DNA of 64,000 bases from Apiotrichum sp. Y4204 (GCA_025531455.1 JAMYHL010000033.1:372001-436000), one strand, 5' to 3'. Positions 21,711 through 34,500 are shown, counted from the stretch's first letter. The notes: generated from the sequence alone by a model not told the origin. Translations and numbers: made by a program.

Positions 21711-24025
21711 ATGTCGTCTTCATCGTCGCCGTCTCCTGACCATGACATGAACCAACCCCCACTGCATTCAGATACTGAAGGTCAAAGGACGCATCTTGCC
21801 AACCCGCAGCCTCACTTCTGCACGTCATTGCCTGCCGCCACCACCCGCCACCCGTCCCAATCGACCCATCGTCGACCCCCTCCTCCCGGCCACGACGCGT
21901 CTCGCATCGTCGCCCACCATTCCATCCTCACCGACGACCCCCCTCTTATGACCGCTACGATGTACGCCCCCTACCACTACGCATTTCACGACCCGGCGGC
22001 TGTCGGATCTGGCCCGCCCCCACCGCCTCCGCCCGGCGCGTATGGGCAGCCACCATACCCTCATCCTGGGGATATGTACGCCGACCCCAACGCCATCCAA
22101 CACCCTCACCACCCCCACCATCTTTCTCACCCTCATCACGGCTCTCCCCCAACTGCGCCGCGCCTCCCCGCCCTGCAGGTTCACCATCCCGGCTCGTCCA
22201 AACTTCGTTCCCGCCGTGATATGGACTCGCCCTCGATCAAGTCAGCACCGCCTCTTATCAACACTGCAAACATGACCCCAGAAGAGGAGGCAGCTGCCCG
22301 TGAAGAGGCCCGCAAGGCGAGGAAGCGTGAGATGGGACGCGAGAGGCAGCGCCGCAAGCGTCTCAGGGACAAGGCGAAGCGCGAGGTACGTCTGCATACC
22401 GTACACATACACCCATTCCCTGTGTGTAATGCTGACATGTATCGCAGGCCGAGAAGGCGAGGGAACGCATGGAAGCCGCGGGGCGCGTCCTCGAGGGCAC
22501 GTTGCATCCTTCGGGGCAGCCCATACCGTTTGACACGGTCCGTCCGACCAACACGTCCCGCGCAAGTCTCTCCTCCCTCTCGGTGGGATCATACGACAGC
22601 GTTGCTTCGTCCGTTTCTGGCTACAGCAACCTTCCGCCCATCTCTGTCAACGTTCCCGCCAATTCGTTTGCCATGTCAGCCTCGTCTACCTCGTACTCTG
22701 ACGCCTCGTCGCCTTCGCAGACATTCTCGCCTACCCTTTCTGCCTCTCACAGCCTCAGCGGCTTCACGTCCGACTCGTCCTCTTGGAACGAGCACACGGC
22801 CGTGTTCAGCAATCTGTCGCTGTCCGGCGACCAGGACGCGACGGTGCGTGCAAAGGCACCACGCGCGTCCCTCGGCAACTTTGCGCGTCGACCCTCGGAC
22901 CCCGATTACCCCACGAGGCGCCGCAAGTCTGACCTCGATGGCGAGCACCCGCAGATCGGACTGGGCGTCATGGACTGGCAGACGCGTGCCGGAAGCAGTT
23001 CCAAGCAGCGTCGCCCCGTCTCTGTTCCAGATGGCATCGTGTTGGAATCGGTCCACCCTCCCTCGCGTTCGCCTTCGCCAACAATGCTGAACACGGAGAT
23101 GAATGCGGCCGATTACCGCTCGCCCTACAACGCCGCCTCGCCAGAAGGCATGTACTTTGCCAATTCGGTTGTGCAGGGCTTGAACCACACCCAATGGGGG
23201 GACATGCTTCACACCAAACTGGGCATTCAGCAGCAGGACCTCGACCGTATGAGCCCTGACTTTGCAGGCGTTTACGACCGCTGGCGGGTGGAGAACAACA
23301 TGACCGGATACTTTCTAGATCCCGACACGCGTGCTCATGTTCTCTCCCAACAGTCCTCACCTCCGATGACTTCCCCGCGAACGGGTACTTTTGTCAACTC
23401 CAATCAGCCTCGTCGCGATGAGCGCCCGACGTCCTCAGCCTCGTCCGCGTCGTTCAACGCCCCAAGCGGGACTATGCACCTAGGTCAGGCGCACCCGGCG
23501 ACTCCTCAGTCGAAACAGGGCCATTCTTCGGCCGCTACATCTCCTGTCAACCCAGACTCGATCCACACACCGGCCGGCCAGAGCCAGTCCATGTTTCCGC
23601 CAGCCGAGTATGGCAACCAGTGGTCCAGCGCCACCGCTCCGCAGCTCTCGCGTCCTTACGACCCAGAGTGGCAGGGCGGCAACTTCAGCCACACGCTCTC
23701 GAGCCCAATGACTGGCGAGCCCAAGGACGGTTTCCCCGTCCCACCGCCACCCGCCCACGGTGGCCCTGGGCAGCCCATGGCGATCCAGACCAACTTTGTG
23801 AGCGGCCCCGAGTTTAGCCCTTCTGGTCCTTCCGCCCCGCCTCGCAGTGCCGGACCGTATAATACTCCCGCCACCCCTCTTCAGCGCGGCCCCAACGTCT
23901 CGGGACCGTCCAGCGCCGTTCCCCTTTACTACAATCCACAGTTCCACCCACAACCTGTGGCGAACCCTGGCTCGAGCTCGCAGCCTCTCCCTCCTCGGGA
24001 AGGTGACATGTTCGTGCAGCAGTGA
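21711..24025 (+). CDS. Large Ser/Pro/His-rich protein with a strongly basic domain, possible transcription regulator
   Basis: Two exons (21711-22385, 22448-24025; 62-nt intron, GTACGT..CGCAG) give 750 residues. I do not recognise the family. Residues ~1-188 are low complexity with a PPPPPPP run and a His/Pro-rich segment (HPHHPHHLSHPHHGSP). A highly basic helical region spans ~189-235 (EEEAAAREEARKARKREM, then RERQRRKRLRDKAKRE, continued in exon 2 by AEKARERMEAAG). The intron splits this basic helix. It resembles the basic arm of DNA-binding proteins, but no leucine zipper heptads follow; the remaining ~500 residues are Ser/Thr/Pro-rich and presumably disordered. The very long C/T-rich leader is typical of regulatory genes. 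A nuclear role is inference. Confidence 0.8.
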
Positions 24026-26381
24026 GCTGGCAAACTGGGAGGAGTTGAAGGACCGATCCGGAACACACTGTGGCCCCGCCCCCTCGTCTCGACTCCTCCA
24101 GGTTGACAGTGCTGGCGCTGTGCAACATTGGACTATGATCGACTTCGACTATTGATACACGTGCAGCGCGCCCGCAGAAGCATCTGTCGCCTTTCGCAGG
24201 CCCCAATATCGACATTTAATCTTGATCTCGCGTTGCCTCTGGCCTTTCTTTCTTTCTTTCTTCTTGACACCCATACACGAATTTTCTTCGAGTGGCCTTA
24301 ATAATGATCCCAATACCATTGGACCTTCGGCCCACGACACGTACACTGAAAGCTCTTACAGATGCTTTACCGCTCCGATCCAGTAATGATAACGACCCCG
24401 TAACGACTTTTCTCCTTTTCCCTCCTTTTTCATGAACAAGCACGATGTTTCCATTCCAACCCCGACCTGCGCCCCGCGTTTTTCCCATGCCCTTTCTCCT
24501 CTCCGCCTCTTTATCTTCTTTTGTTTCCGTGGCCTCACTTCGCCTATCTGCCGTCTGTAGCGAGCACGTACTGCGCTGGCGCACGCACCAGCACACGGCC
24601 GAGGGCGCGGTGAGCCAGGGAGCCACCGCCAGATACAATATCATCCGTACCATTTCACTTCCTCTGGATGTTATTTATCTTCTATCTTGCATGCCGGGCA
24701 CGGAAAGCGTGACGGGGCGGTGACGAGCGATAAGGAATGGAACGGGCGATGAGGTGGTTTGGAGGCGTCTAGAAGCACGCAACGATTGATCAAAACAGGC
24801 AAGTGACAACATGACGGGTGACAGACGGTAATCGGACATGAGTATATGAGTCTGCGTGACGGCCCGTGGTGACTGACAGTAACTGTGGCGGGAGCGGAGA
24901 TTGATCATGATATCTAATGAGTCGTGTGGCAGCACCTCTCCAATGCAGAACCGCAGCCTCGCGATACTAAGCCCAGGACGCCCTCTCCACAGGCGGTTCA
25001 CCCTGTGGATGCCGGCCACGGCAGGAGCTTATGCCATGGAACGCAGAGATAGGTGACATCAAGACAACGTCGAGCTACAGCCGGCCGCTCCGCTACCGAG
25101 AAGCAAGGACACTTCTCATCTAGAGTCGGCCCAGTATGCAGGACGTACAGTGCTGCGAGGCCGTGATCTCCTCGCCACCAATCCCCCGACGCAGGCGATG
25201 ATATCTGAAGTCTGAGCATGAGCGCACGTACAACGGCCACAACATGATGCGGCGGGTATGTCTCCCAGCACATGACAAAACATTCTATCTCTCTCAAAGT
25301 CGCGCAGATTCCCATCAAGCATGCAATCCCCCATAGCTCACCGGTTTGGAGGGTCGGATACGTACGTAGAAGGCGGCAGTTAAGTAGGTCAAATCTGACC
25401 AACGACTCTACGCCGACGGCTGATCACCCTAACAAGCGGTTCGATTCTTCATTCCGAGCTATGTTTTTGTTCTTGTTATTCTTCAGACCTTTGGGTGTAC
25501 GTCCGCGGACCGCGCGGCGCGCGCGGATCGCAAGGCGCGGAGGGGACTTGCGCGTGCCAGCCAGGCTGACCCGCGCCGCGGCCCGTGGTCCGTGGCCAGC
25601 TGGCCAGCACGATTGACCACAGGAGAACACTCTCTCCCCAACGCTCGACGATCTGAAAGTGAGCTCCTTTGCAGAGACGTTACGCCGTTGCCTGTATGAC
25701 AATATGTGACAATTGTGACAAGATGCTCGTCCAGCCCCCTTCCAGCTCCCAATTTTCGGCGCGCCCGTACTATCCACCATAGTGTCAGCCAGCCAATTTC
25801 ATTCAAAGTTAGCGCGTTTCCCCGCCAACCAAGGCATTCCGCGATGGCTCAATGTTTAAATGAGGGTCGAATACGTACGCAGATGTGTCGCGGCAGGTCC
25901 TCGGATCGAGACTGCGGCTTAGGCTGGCCACCCTGACGGACGGTCGATACTTCGTGTGTGTTTTTGTCGTTTGCGGGCTGCGTTGCGCTGCGCGTACGCG
26001 CGTACATACGCGCGTACGCGGTCGGACCGTACGCCCGTACAACGGTACGTACGTGTTCCGTATAGTACACATTCTCCGCAGTGCACACAGCACACACGGC
26101 GGCGACGACAAAGAGCGATATATCTATCGTATGTTCTGCGTCTAGCAAGTCCCAGCCAAGTCGTCACTCACAATATCTGTGTCGCCGTCGTTACAAACAA
26201 TGCACGGTGTACTGAAACCTGCAATACGAGAGCAACATCATGTGTCCGTCGCGTGCCGTCTCGTCACTTGCCACCCAGGCCCCACATGTAGGAAAAAAGT
26301 TGACCTGCAGCAACAACAACACCTTTGAACTCGAGCTGAGGACGGAGGTCAAGAACCTCTTTCCAGCTCATCACACACACC
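24026..26381. other. Intergenic region, no gene seen
   Basis: The first ~250 bp is probably the 3' UTR of the basic-domain gene, with (TTTC)n near 24245-24262. The rest gives only short, compositionally random ORFs. A cluster rich in CGCGTACG/TACG alternations lies at about 25990-26055. Confidence 0.55.
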
Positions 26382-28757
26382 ATGGGCAGCGCGCCGTCCC
26401 ACCCCACGCACACCGATGAGGGCGAGCACGTCGCGCCCGGCGCGGCACCGGGCGCCTTTGACGAGTTTGCGCACTCGTCGCCCTCGCCTCGGGCCAGCGT
26501 GGGCGAGAAGAATGAGACCGCACAAGTTCAAGCTGCACTTCCCGCAAGCGAGACGATTAACCCACACGGGCTTCGGGTCGTCCAGGTTCCGGGGCGGGGG
26601 CGGGGCGTCTTTGCAACGCGCCCCATCCCCGCTGGGACGGTTTTGGAGGAAGCGCCGGTGCTGGTCATCACCGCCGCGCAGTGGGAATCGGGGGGCATGA
26701 ACGACACGATACTTGGCGAATACGGGTTCTGCTGGAGCCAGGGGGGCATGGCGCTCGGATTGGGCATTGGTGAGTGAATGAGAGTAGTCTAGTGAGGATT
26801 GTGGTGAGATGGGCGCTTACACTGCTCGCGGCTCGAAATTCTGGTTCCAACTCTGTTCGGAAATTTCCACTTTACCCATCTCCTCTATTCCTCATTTCCT
26901 CACTGCGCCACTTCCTTCCCATTCTCACTTACATCTCTCAGCCTCGCTGTTCAACCACGCGTCGACGCCAAACGTAAACTACATCCGCAACTTCCCCGCG
27001 GGGACAATCACGTTCCGGACCGCGCGCGCCGTGGCTGCCGGCGACGAGCTGTGTATCTGCTACTCGGCGGACGAGAGCAAGCTGTGGTTCCTCCCAAGCC
27101 AGGGCATCTCCGTGGCCAGAGCCGAGAGCGAGGACGAAGGGGACGGGAGCGCCGCGCTCGCCAGGCTTGATCCTGATCTTGTAGAAGAGGGGGCGTGGGA
27201 AGAAAAGCAGGCGAGACGAGAGCGGAGACGCGCCCAAATTGCCGCGGAACGCAAACAAAAACTCGGACTCGGACCAGCGATTCCCGCCATGGAAGGGCGC
27301 AGCGAAGCGGTTGATAACGGACGAGAGAATGAGCGGGACGAGCGGGAAGAGCCTTTGCCTCGGGATACCCCCGAGACGAGGCGCGACAAGGGCGGGAGCA
27401 CGCACTCTGCGCGCGAGCGGCGCAAGGAGAAGTACCGCCTGAAGATGGAGGCGGCGGCAAAGGGTAACTCTGATCTGCCCAAGCCGCGGGAACCACGGGA
27501 ACCACAGGATGAAGAGCGGGCGCCCACGCCTGCAGCGCCCGAGCCGCTGGAAATCCCCACGGGCGTGCTGGCGGACGCCCCGATCCCCCGGCATCGGCGC
27601 CCAGTCGTGAACGCCGACCTGCCCCCACCGCTGCACGATACATCCTCGCGACATCGGCTTACGGGTCCTGTGGTGCTCACGGACGAGCTCGAGTGGGAGG
27701 CTGCCGAGGGAAAGACGCTGCCCGAGGAGCGGTGGGGCGTGCTCCGCCGCGCGCGGGGTCCGGTGGAGATTGAGGAAGAGGCCGAGGCGGACGACACTGC
27801 GACGAGTGAGTGGGGACCATTGCTGTGCTAGCTGTGCTAGCTGTGCTGACGGCAGTCTCTGTCTGGGCCGTCGAGGTATGCGATCCGAAGCTCACGCGCC
27901 CCGTGCTCGATTTCGTAAAGGATGGTATCGAGTCGGACGCACGGATGCGGCACCTCAAGCGCGTGCGGCGGACGAAAGACGAAAACGGGGAACACACGTA
28001 CGTTGCGCTGATAGTCGACGAGGCGGGGGGTATGACTGGCGACGCGCTCGGCGCGCGCCTCGCGGCATTCAACCCCGCCCTCGACGCACTCACCCCCGTC
28101 TCCGTCCCTGTTCCCCGGCACGCGGCCAAGACTGCCGAGCAGCTCCGCGCACGCACACTCCTCTGGCCCGTGTCGTTCTCCCCGCAGCCCCCGCGGGCAA
28201 TGGACGCGCGCGCCTTCTCCCCCGCCAAGCTCGCATGGGTCGAGGCTGGAATACGCCGGATCCTCGCCGACGCCGCGGCCGCAAAGGCCAAGGGCGAGCT
28301 CCCGGTAGCCGTGTACTGCACTGCGCCGCCCGACAGTCTGTGGCCGTCCGATCCCACTTTTATCCCCCCGACGCCCGGGCTCCGCGCCGCGGGGCACGAC
28401 ACGCGCACTTCCGAGGCGCACCCGCTGCGCCACGCGGCGTTCAACTGCATCGCGCAGATTGCCCGCCTGCGCACCGTCCCGCCATTCAGCGAGATCCAGA
28501 GCACGCGAAACGGCGCAGACTACCTCCTCACGTCGCTGAGTCTGTTCATCACCCATGAGCCGTGCGTCATGTGTGCCATGGCGCTCGTGCACTCGCGCGT
28601 GCGCGAGGTGTTTTTCGTGTACCCGCGCATACGGAGCGGCGGGTTCGAGAGCTCGTTTGGCGTGCATTCCACAAAGGACCTCAACCACCGCTTCGACGCG
28701 TGGCAGTGGTGCGGCGACGTGCCCGCCGACGAGGTGCCGGTGACGGTGGAAATTTAG
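26382..28757 (+). CDS. SET-domain protein fused to tRNA adenosine deaminase subunit Tad3/ADAT3
   Basis: Three exons: 26382-26769, 26942-27805, 27856-28757; 717 residues. N-terminal half: a SET fold, GLRVVQVPGRGRGVFATRPIPAG at ~62-84 and FNHASTPNVNYIRNF then GDELCICYS after the first intron, the Asn-His and Tyr motifs of SET methyltransferases. A charged linker (~200-400) follows. C-terminal half: Tad3, the noncatalytic partner of Tad2 that makes wobble inosine at tRNA position 34. It shows MRHLKRVRR, then HPLRHAAFN, where the catalytic Glu of the deaminase HAE motif is Ala as expected for Tad3, and the zinc motif PCVMCAMALVHSR. The 50-nt intron 27806-27855 (GTGAGT..GACGGCAG) joins both halves in frame, and there is no ATG for Tad3 between the last stop and its conserved N-terminus. 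A separate Tad3 transcript starting at an in-frame ATG inside exon 2 is not excluded. Confidence 0.82.
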
Positions 28758-28831
28758 AGCGCCTACAGCATTACACCATAGCTCTGCATCCATTCATAGT
28801 CTTCATCTTTATGCATGTTCTACCCTCCCCT

Positions 28832-29996
28832 CTACTCTGTGTGCATCGGGCCGAGGCTTTTGTTCTTGAATCCAACATTGAACTGGAGCAGCGAGCTGGA
28901 GGTCAGCGCGGGCAATACCCTGTTTCACCCACTTGATATCCCGCACCCACGTCCCGCCGCCAGGGCGCTCGATGCACGGGATGGGATACGGCGACTTGCG
29001 GATCACGACTGATTCGTTGCCCTCGAGCTCGCACACGTCGCGCCCGTCAATGCTCAGCTCGGCCTTTGACCGCGAGCGGGGGTTGATCTGGGGTTGGTGA
29101 GTGAGCTGCAGCTGCAGACGCACAGTACGTACCTCCAAGCGGACGGTGCCGTTCCCGGGGAGAATGACGGTGCGGAAGGAGAGGGAGCGGGGCGCGATAG
29201 GCGTAAGGAGGAGAGCGTCGGCCTCGGGATGCGAGATGGGCCCACCCGCCGAGAGGGAGTATGCTGTTGAGCCTGTCGGCGAGGAGATGAGCAGTCCGTC
29301 CGCCTGGTATCAGTAACCTGAACCGTTCTCCTTTGGATCTGGATCCGGGGATACGCACCACCGCCTCGGTGAGGTGCTGGCCGTTAAAGTACGCATCGAC
29401 GACACAGAGGTGGCCGTACCGCCCGCGGTGGAGCGTGACCTCGTTCATGACCTGCCACCCGTCCTCTGTTACGCGGCCGCATTTTTCGAGCACCTCTCCG
29501 TCGGCGTTGAACGGGGTGACTGCCAGGCGGAGGCGGTTGAGCAGCGTCACTGGGCCGGTGAGGGTCTGCTCGAGGGCGCGGGGCATGGCGTCAATGTGGA
29601 ACGGGAGGAGGAAGCCGAGGCTCCCCATGCTAAACGATAACACGGGGGGGCACTCGCCCTGCGAGAAGAGATTCGACGTGTGCAGCACCGTCCCGTCCCC
29701 GCCGAGCGTGAGCACCAGGTGCGTATACGCCGGCAGGAGCCCTTTGTCCTCTGCCGTCAGGCTGCTCACGCGGCTCGACAACAATCAGGTTCTCGTACTC
29801 TGGGTTCTCGCGCGCCGTGTGCGGCTCGACAAGCAGCTGGAGGTGCGTGTACCGCGTCGTAATATGTCTTTTGCGCGTCAGATCACTTTCTAGGGGATCA
29901 CTCTCACTGGAGAATCTTCTTCATCGCCACACGCGTCCGCTCGTCATTCATCTTTTGTATGAGCAGCAGATTCGTCGGGCGCGCAGTCCACGCCAT
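28832..29996 (-). CDS. NAD kinase
   Basis: Modelled as six exons: 29996-29908, 29867-29770, 29750-29359, 29303-29133, 29087-28933, 28895-28832, total 322 residues in frame. It phosphorylates NAD(H) to NADP(H). Motifs: LLLIQKMNDERTR near the N-terminus, LTLGGDGTVLH (GGDGT at 79-83), GSLGFLLPF, NEVTLHRG, the joined EAV-ADGLLISSPTGSTAYSL, SHP, INPRSRSKAELSIDGR, and a C-terminus VRDI-NSLLQFNVGF created by the last 37-nt intron. Between exons 2 and 3 the frame shifts by one; the only in-phase splice removes a 19-nt segment at 29751-29769. The start at 29996 gives a short N-terminus; an upstream exon is possible. Convergent with the SET-Tad3 gene (74 bp apart). Confidence 0.85.
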
Positions 29997-30499
29997 TGTC
30001 CGGTGTCTCCCATTAGCACCACCTAAACAGCAAGCAGCTAAATTCTCACGAGGGGATAGGCGCATCCGGCGCGTTCGGGACATTCGGCTCGAGCCGCGGT
30101 TTCCTATCCATCAGCACCACCACCACCACAGCTCCCTCACTTGCGTTCTTCTTCTGGCGTCGGCATCCGGAAATCGCGAAGGAGGTGCACACCCCGCCGG
30201 GCGCCGTGCACGGGACACCGGGGGGATATGGCGACGCGGCGCGCGAAGAGTAATGGCTGCACGCGCATGGTGGTGGGCGGATGGAGATGCGAGCGAGTGC
30301 GAGCTGGAGTTGATCTTGAAGCGACTCGAATCTTGGATCTTGAATCTTGGAATGGCGGTCGGTGGGTGGCCAACGCCGCCAATCCGCCCTGGTACTGTAG
30401 ACTCCGCGATTACCTCCATCCGTGACTCTCCAAAGCCGACCGACCTCCACCCAACTTTTTTTCCTTCCTCTCCACCTCCCACCAACCCACACCACCGCA
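29997..30499. promoter_or_regulatory. Shared divergent promoter region, NAD kinase / small membrane protein
   Basis: The two start codons lie about 500 bp apart, facing away from each other. Near the NAD kinase a TTTAG acceptor-like site at about 30023 could join an upstream noncoding or coding exon. No coding region is convincing here. Confidence 0.4.
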
Positions 30500-30993
30500 A
30501 TGCCGCCAGGATCCCGCCCAACACCACCACCACGAGCACCAGCACAACCGCCAACGCCGCCAGGATACGGGGACCGCCCGGCGCGCTTCGAGAACCCCGC
30601 CGAGATGGAGGCGTACTATGCCCGCCTGGCGCAGACGCCGTATGGGCCCCCCGGACCCCGCTTCGCGCGCGCGTTCACCGTGTTTACGTGGGGTGTCGGT
30701 GCTTGTGAGTTTGGGAGTATAATGGTGGTTAACTCTAGTTACCATTGGATACATGCTCTTGTTTGCGGATTTCGGACGCAAGGAGCACGTCTTTTCACCC
30801 GTAAGTTTCTTATCTTCCTTCTCCCGACTTATGCCAGCTCCGGAGGCAGGTTGCGCAGTGGACGCACGGGTGGACGACGCTGTCGGAGAGCGAGCGCGAT
30901 GTCCTTGGTCTGGAGCGCCAGGGTGCGGCAAAGCCGCAAACGCAGCCGCAGGTGCAGGTTTCGGCGCAGACGCCGCAGGGACAGCCGCAGTAG
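30500..30993 (+). CDS. Small single-pass membrane protein, function unknown
   Basis: Three exons (30500-30704, 30739-30800, 30838-30993) give 140 residues. Introns are 34 and 37 nt with clean GTGAGT/GTAAGT donors and CTAG/CCAG acceptors, and every junction keeps frame. The N-terminus is a Pro-rich tail (RPTPPPRAPAQPPTPPG). The centre, across exon 1-2, is one hydrophobic segment (VFTWGVGAFTIGYMLLF) with a following FGRKEHVFSP. The C-terminus is LRRQVAQWTHGWTTLSESERD and a Gln/Pro-rich tail. The size and single anchor suggest a mitochondrial inner-membrane accessory protein, but I recognise no family and this is only an impression. Confidence 0.75.
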
Positions 30994-31539
30994 ACCTTGT
31001 ACGCTCAGCCGGAGGGTACAAGTATAGACTGGCGTGTACGATGTACGAGGGTTGTTGGATCTGGGCTACGATATATCGGACTTGGGTGGGATACTCATAC
31101 GGCTATCTCATAGCGGGCCCGATGCGGCACATACGGCCTCTCAAGTTTCCTAGACTCACTACTCACCTTGGCGCGGCGTCAGTCGCCAGCTTGGTCTCGC
31201 GCTCCCCTCTAACGTTCGGTGCCTGCTCTGCAGACATCCTGTATGGCATGATCGGTGGGACCGAGAAGGCGCGTGATGGAGGAGAGACGCGGAGTAAAGG
31301 CGGTGGAGTAGTTTCCCACTGGGGGGAGTGACCGGCGGCATGGTGTGGGCGTACGGCGGAGTGAGCCCCGTCACGCTGCACCATCGGCCTGCGATTGCAC
31401 CACAGTCCTCCTCCCACACCCACAACACACTAACTAAGCTGATGCATACCAAAGTGTTCGATAAGCTATGATGCGAGATGCGGAGATGGGACATGGAGAT
31501 GGGGTATACGATATGTCTGAATGAGTGTGATGGTACATT
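30994..31539. other. Intergenic, convergent 3' ends
   Basis: This stretch lies between the stop codons of the small membrane protein gene and the SDR-exostosin gene. Only short ORFs occur and no RNA gene was recognised. Confidence 0.6.
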
Positions 31540-34500
31540 TTACTTTACGTGGCGGTCGGGGTACTGCGTGCGGAGGCGCATGCCGGCGGCGTGGAGCGCA
31601 AAGAACATGGGTCCGCGGCGGTGCAGCTCGTCCTCTGGGTTCTCGTCCGACGCGTACAGGAACGCCTCGCGGATCGCCACGAGGTTGGCCTGCATCTGCT
31701 CGACGCGCTCGAGTGGAATGTCGTTCAGGATGCGCTCAATTTGGTCCAGCTCGGTCGGGTGGATGCGCACGCTGAACTGCGACCAGTCGAGCAGCGACGC
31801 GAACGGGTAATGCGAGGCCTCGGCGGTGAATATCGGAATACATCCCGCGTAGATTGCGTCGTTGACGCGGGGCGACCACCCTGGGGATCAGTACACAAGA
31901 ACGGACTAGGTGCGGCACAGCATGACTCACCAGCAACTCCCCTTGGCTGCGGGCAGAACCGCGCGCTGTTCAGGTTTGTCATGTAGTCTGCCCAGTCGTA
32001 GAACACCGACTGCGGTCCCTTGCCGGGAACGAGCTCCTCGTCAGCGACGCCGCCGCGGTGGCACGCGAGACGGAGACGTACGCTCTTCCCTGTTCCCCAG
32101 AACGTGCCGGACCAGTTGATGAGCTGCGGGCGGTCGCGGACGGGCTGGATCGAGTCGACGGTCGGGAACCGGTCGACGAGCTTCTTGGAGTTACATGTGC
32201 GCGAGGGAACGACAACGTCCTGCGCCGGGCGGTAGCAGTTTGAGTCCCAGTCGCCCATGACGGAGAACACGAGCGAGTTCTTCATGATCGGGTCGGGGTA
32301 CAGGCGCGGCTTGCCCTCTGCGTTCTTTTCCCGCGACTCCCAGATCTCCCACGTGAACGCCAGGCAGATGCCCCAGTCATGCGTCATCATCAGCGACACT
32401 GGCTTGGTCTGCTCGTCAATGCCCTTGATCGTCTTTGAGGCGTAGTGCCACACCTCGTGGAGAATAAAGTCGGCGCCAGTGCAGTGCTGGTACACTGGGA
32501 GCACAACCAGATCGGCATCGTCCGCAGGGACGGAAAGATGCCGCATCGCCTTGTACATTATGCTGTCGGCGGAGAAGCAGTGCGTGGGCTGGAGCTTGTG
32601 GCAGTCGGCCGCCTCAATCTCCTTCTGCTTAGGGTAGTTGTCCACGACATGGACCTTGATAAACTCGGGGTGGGCCTGGAGGTAGTCGCGCGCCTCGGGC
32701 AACAGGACATCCCGCCAGTCGAGCTTGGACACCATCTGGGCGAGCACCTTGCTGTACCCACCCAGCGAGCCGAGCGCGGACTGTGGCCGTGTCGCCGGCG
32801 GATTAATTCCCCGACCGAGCGCGATGAGGGGATTCTCGCGTCGGCGCGGGCAGTTGTCGGCCTGCACGCACCGGCAGTTTCCCGTCTGTATGCAGATGGT
32901 CGGGCTCGCGCAGTCGTTCCAGCAGGGCCGCAGCTCCTTGAGCGCCCAGTTGTCGGGATTGTGAGTCGTCTTCTTCGGCTTGACAGTGACTGGCTGGAAG
33001 CCTTCCTCGGCAATCTTGGCGAGATTATCCACCATGGTAGCAAAGTACGCGTGTGAGTCGTAAGCCCGCTCACACAGGTGTAATCTCCGCGAGGCGTTGA
33101 AAGCAATCTGCCCCTCCGTGCCAAAGCGGATGTCGGCCGACTCGTGGTCGTCGAGCAGCAGCGGCCAGTCGCCCTCGCTCTCGCAGCACAGCATCGTGAG
33201 CCGCATGTCGTGGGTCCCCTCCGAGTTCTCGACCGGCTCAAGCCTGAACTCCGTCTTGTCCCCGACGGAGACTGCGCGAATCTGCAGAGCGACCTTGCCG
33301 GGGATGACCATCCTCAGGATCGAGCTGTCCGGGGCGACGTCCACCACGAACGTGTCGATGTGAGGAACGGGGTCGTCGTCATGGAACATCTCCCACTTGA
33401 CGACGCCACCGGCCACCACGTCCTCCTTTCGCACGCCGAGCCAACCCATTCCGTTCTCCTGCTCGAAGCGCACCGTCGCTCGCCCGTTCTTCTTCTGCGC
33501 CTTGTCGACAACATGCACGGTCCACACCGTCGAGTTCCAGTTGTACGACGCGACGCGCTCGTCGTCCGCCAAACAGTTCCGCCCGTCCTGGCACTTGAGG
33601 TGGTGCATCCACCCGTCGTGATTGAAGCCAAGGTTTACCACACACTTGTCGAGCTTGTACAGGGCGCGATTGCGCAAGTCTTCGGGCGCCTCGGGCATGG
33701 TCGGTTTCGACGTGTGCTGCACACAGTGCGCGTTGATGAACGTCTGGGTGTAGTACACCATCTCGTGAGCGAGTTCGCTTGACATCTGGTTGAGACCCGC
33801 GGGGAAGTCCATCGTTGGCTCCCAGTCGAGCGTATCGCGTGCGAGGGCGTTCGAGTATGGGACAGAGTGGGCGGGTGCCTTCTTGTTTCCGATATCGCGG
33901 ATGGGCGAGAGGGAGTCGAGAGTAACACGCGCAATGTTCACGACCTCCTCCCCTAGCCAGCGCTTTCCGCCCTTGACGATGTTGAAGGTGTCGAGTTTGG
34001 TGGTGCTGGCTGTTGCGTCGAGGTGGTCCATGACGCGTGTGACGGCGTCCACGGCGTCACTGACATAAAGGAGATCCGACGCCGGCTGGTCGGATGAGTA
34101 CTGGACCGGGAGGGATGACACCGCGTGTAGCAGCAGTCGCGGTACGAATGCTGCCGGGACGTTGGTTGCGCGCGGGTAGCCGTACACATCGGAGAAGCGG
34201 AGGATAGCGCCCCTCATGGGGCGTCCGCGCTGTGCGTCGCCAATGTCATTCGTGTGGGCTTCCTTTCCGCCGGATGCCAGAGTCCCCATGAACACATCGC
34301 GGATCGCGTCCTCGCCGCGGGCCTTTGTCTTGCCAATCATCGTGACTGGCCGTAGCGGGGCGCGCTCATCTACCTCCTTGCCGCCTTCGCCGGTACCATA
34401 CACATCGACCGACGAGCCATAGATCAACCATGGAACCGTCTGCGTACCCTTGCCGGGCCAGAAGGTGGACCCTTCTACAGGCGCATCGACCATCTCCTTG

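Noticed and set aside
22676..23212. 178-codon minus-strand ORF in the basic-domain gene, and other antisense ORFs there
   Set aside because: Arg/Gly/Val-rich shadow of the coding exon.
30753..31331. 192-codon plus-strand ORF downstream of the small membrane protein
   Set aside because: It reads through an intron and in another frame over exon 3 of the spliced gene; no conserved feature.
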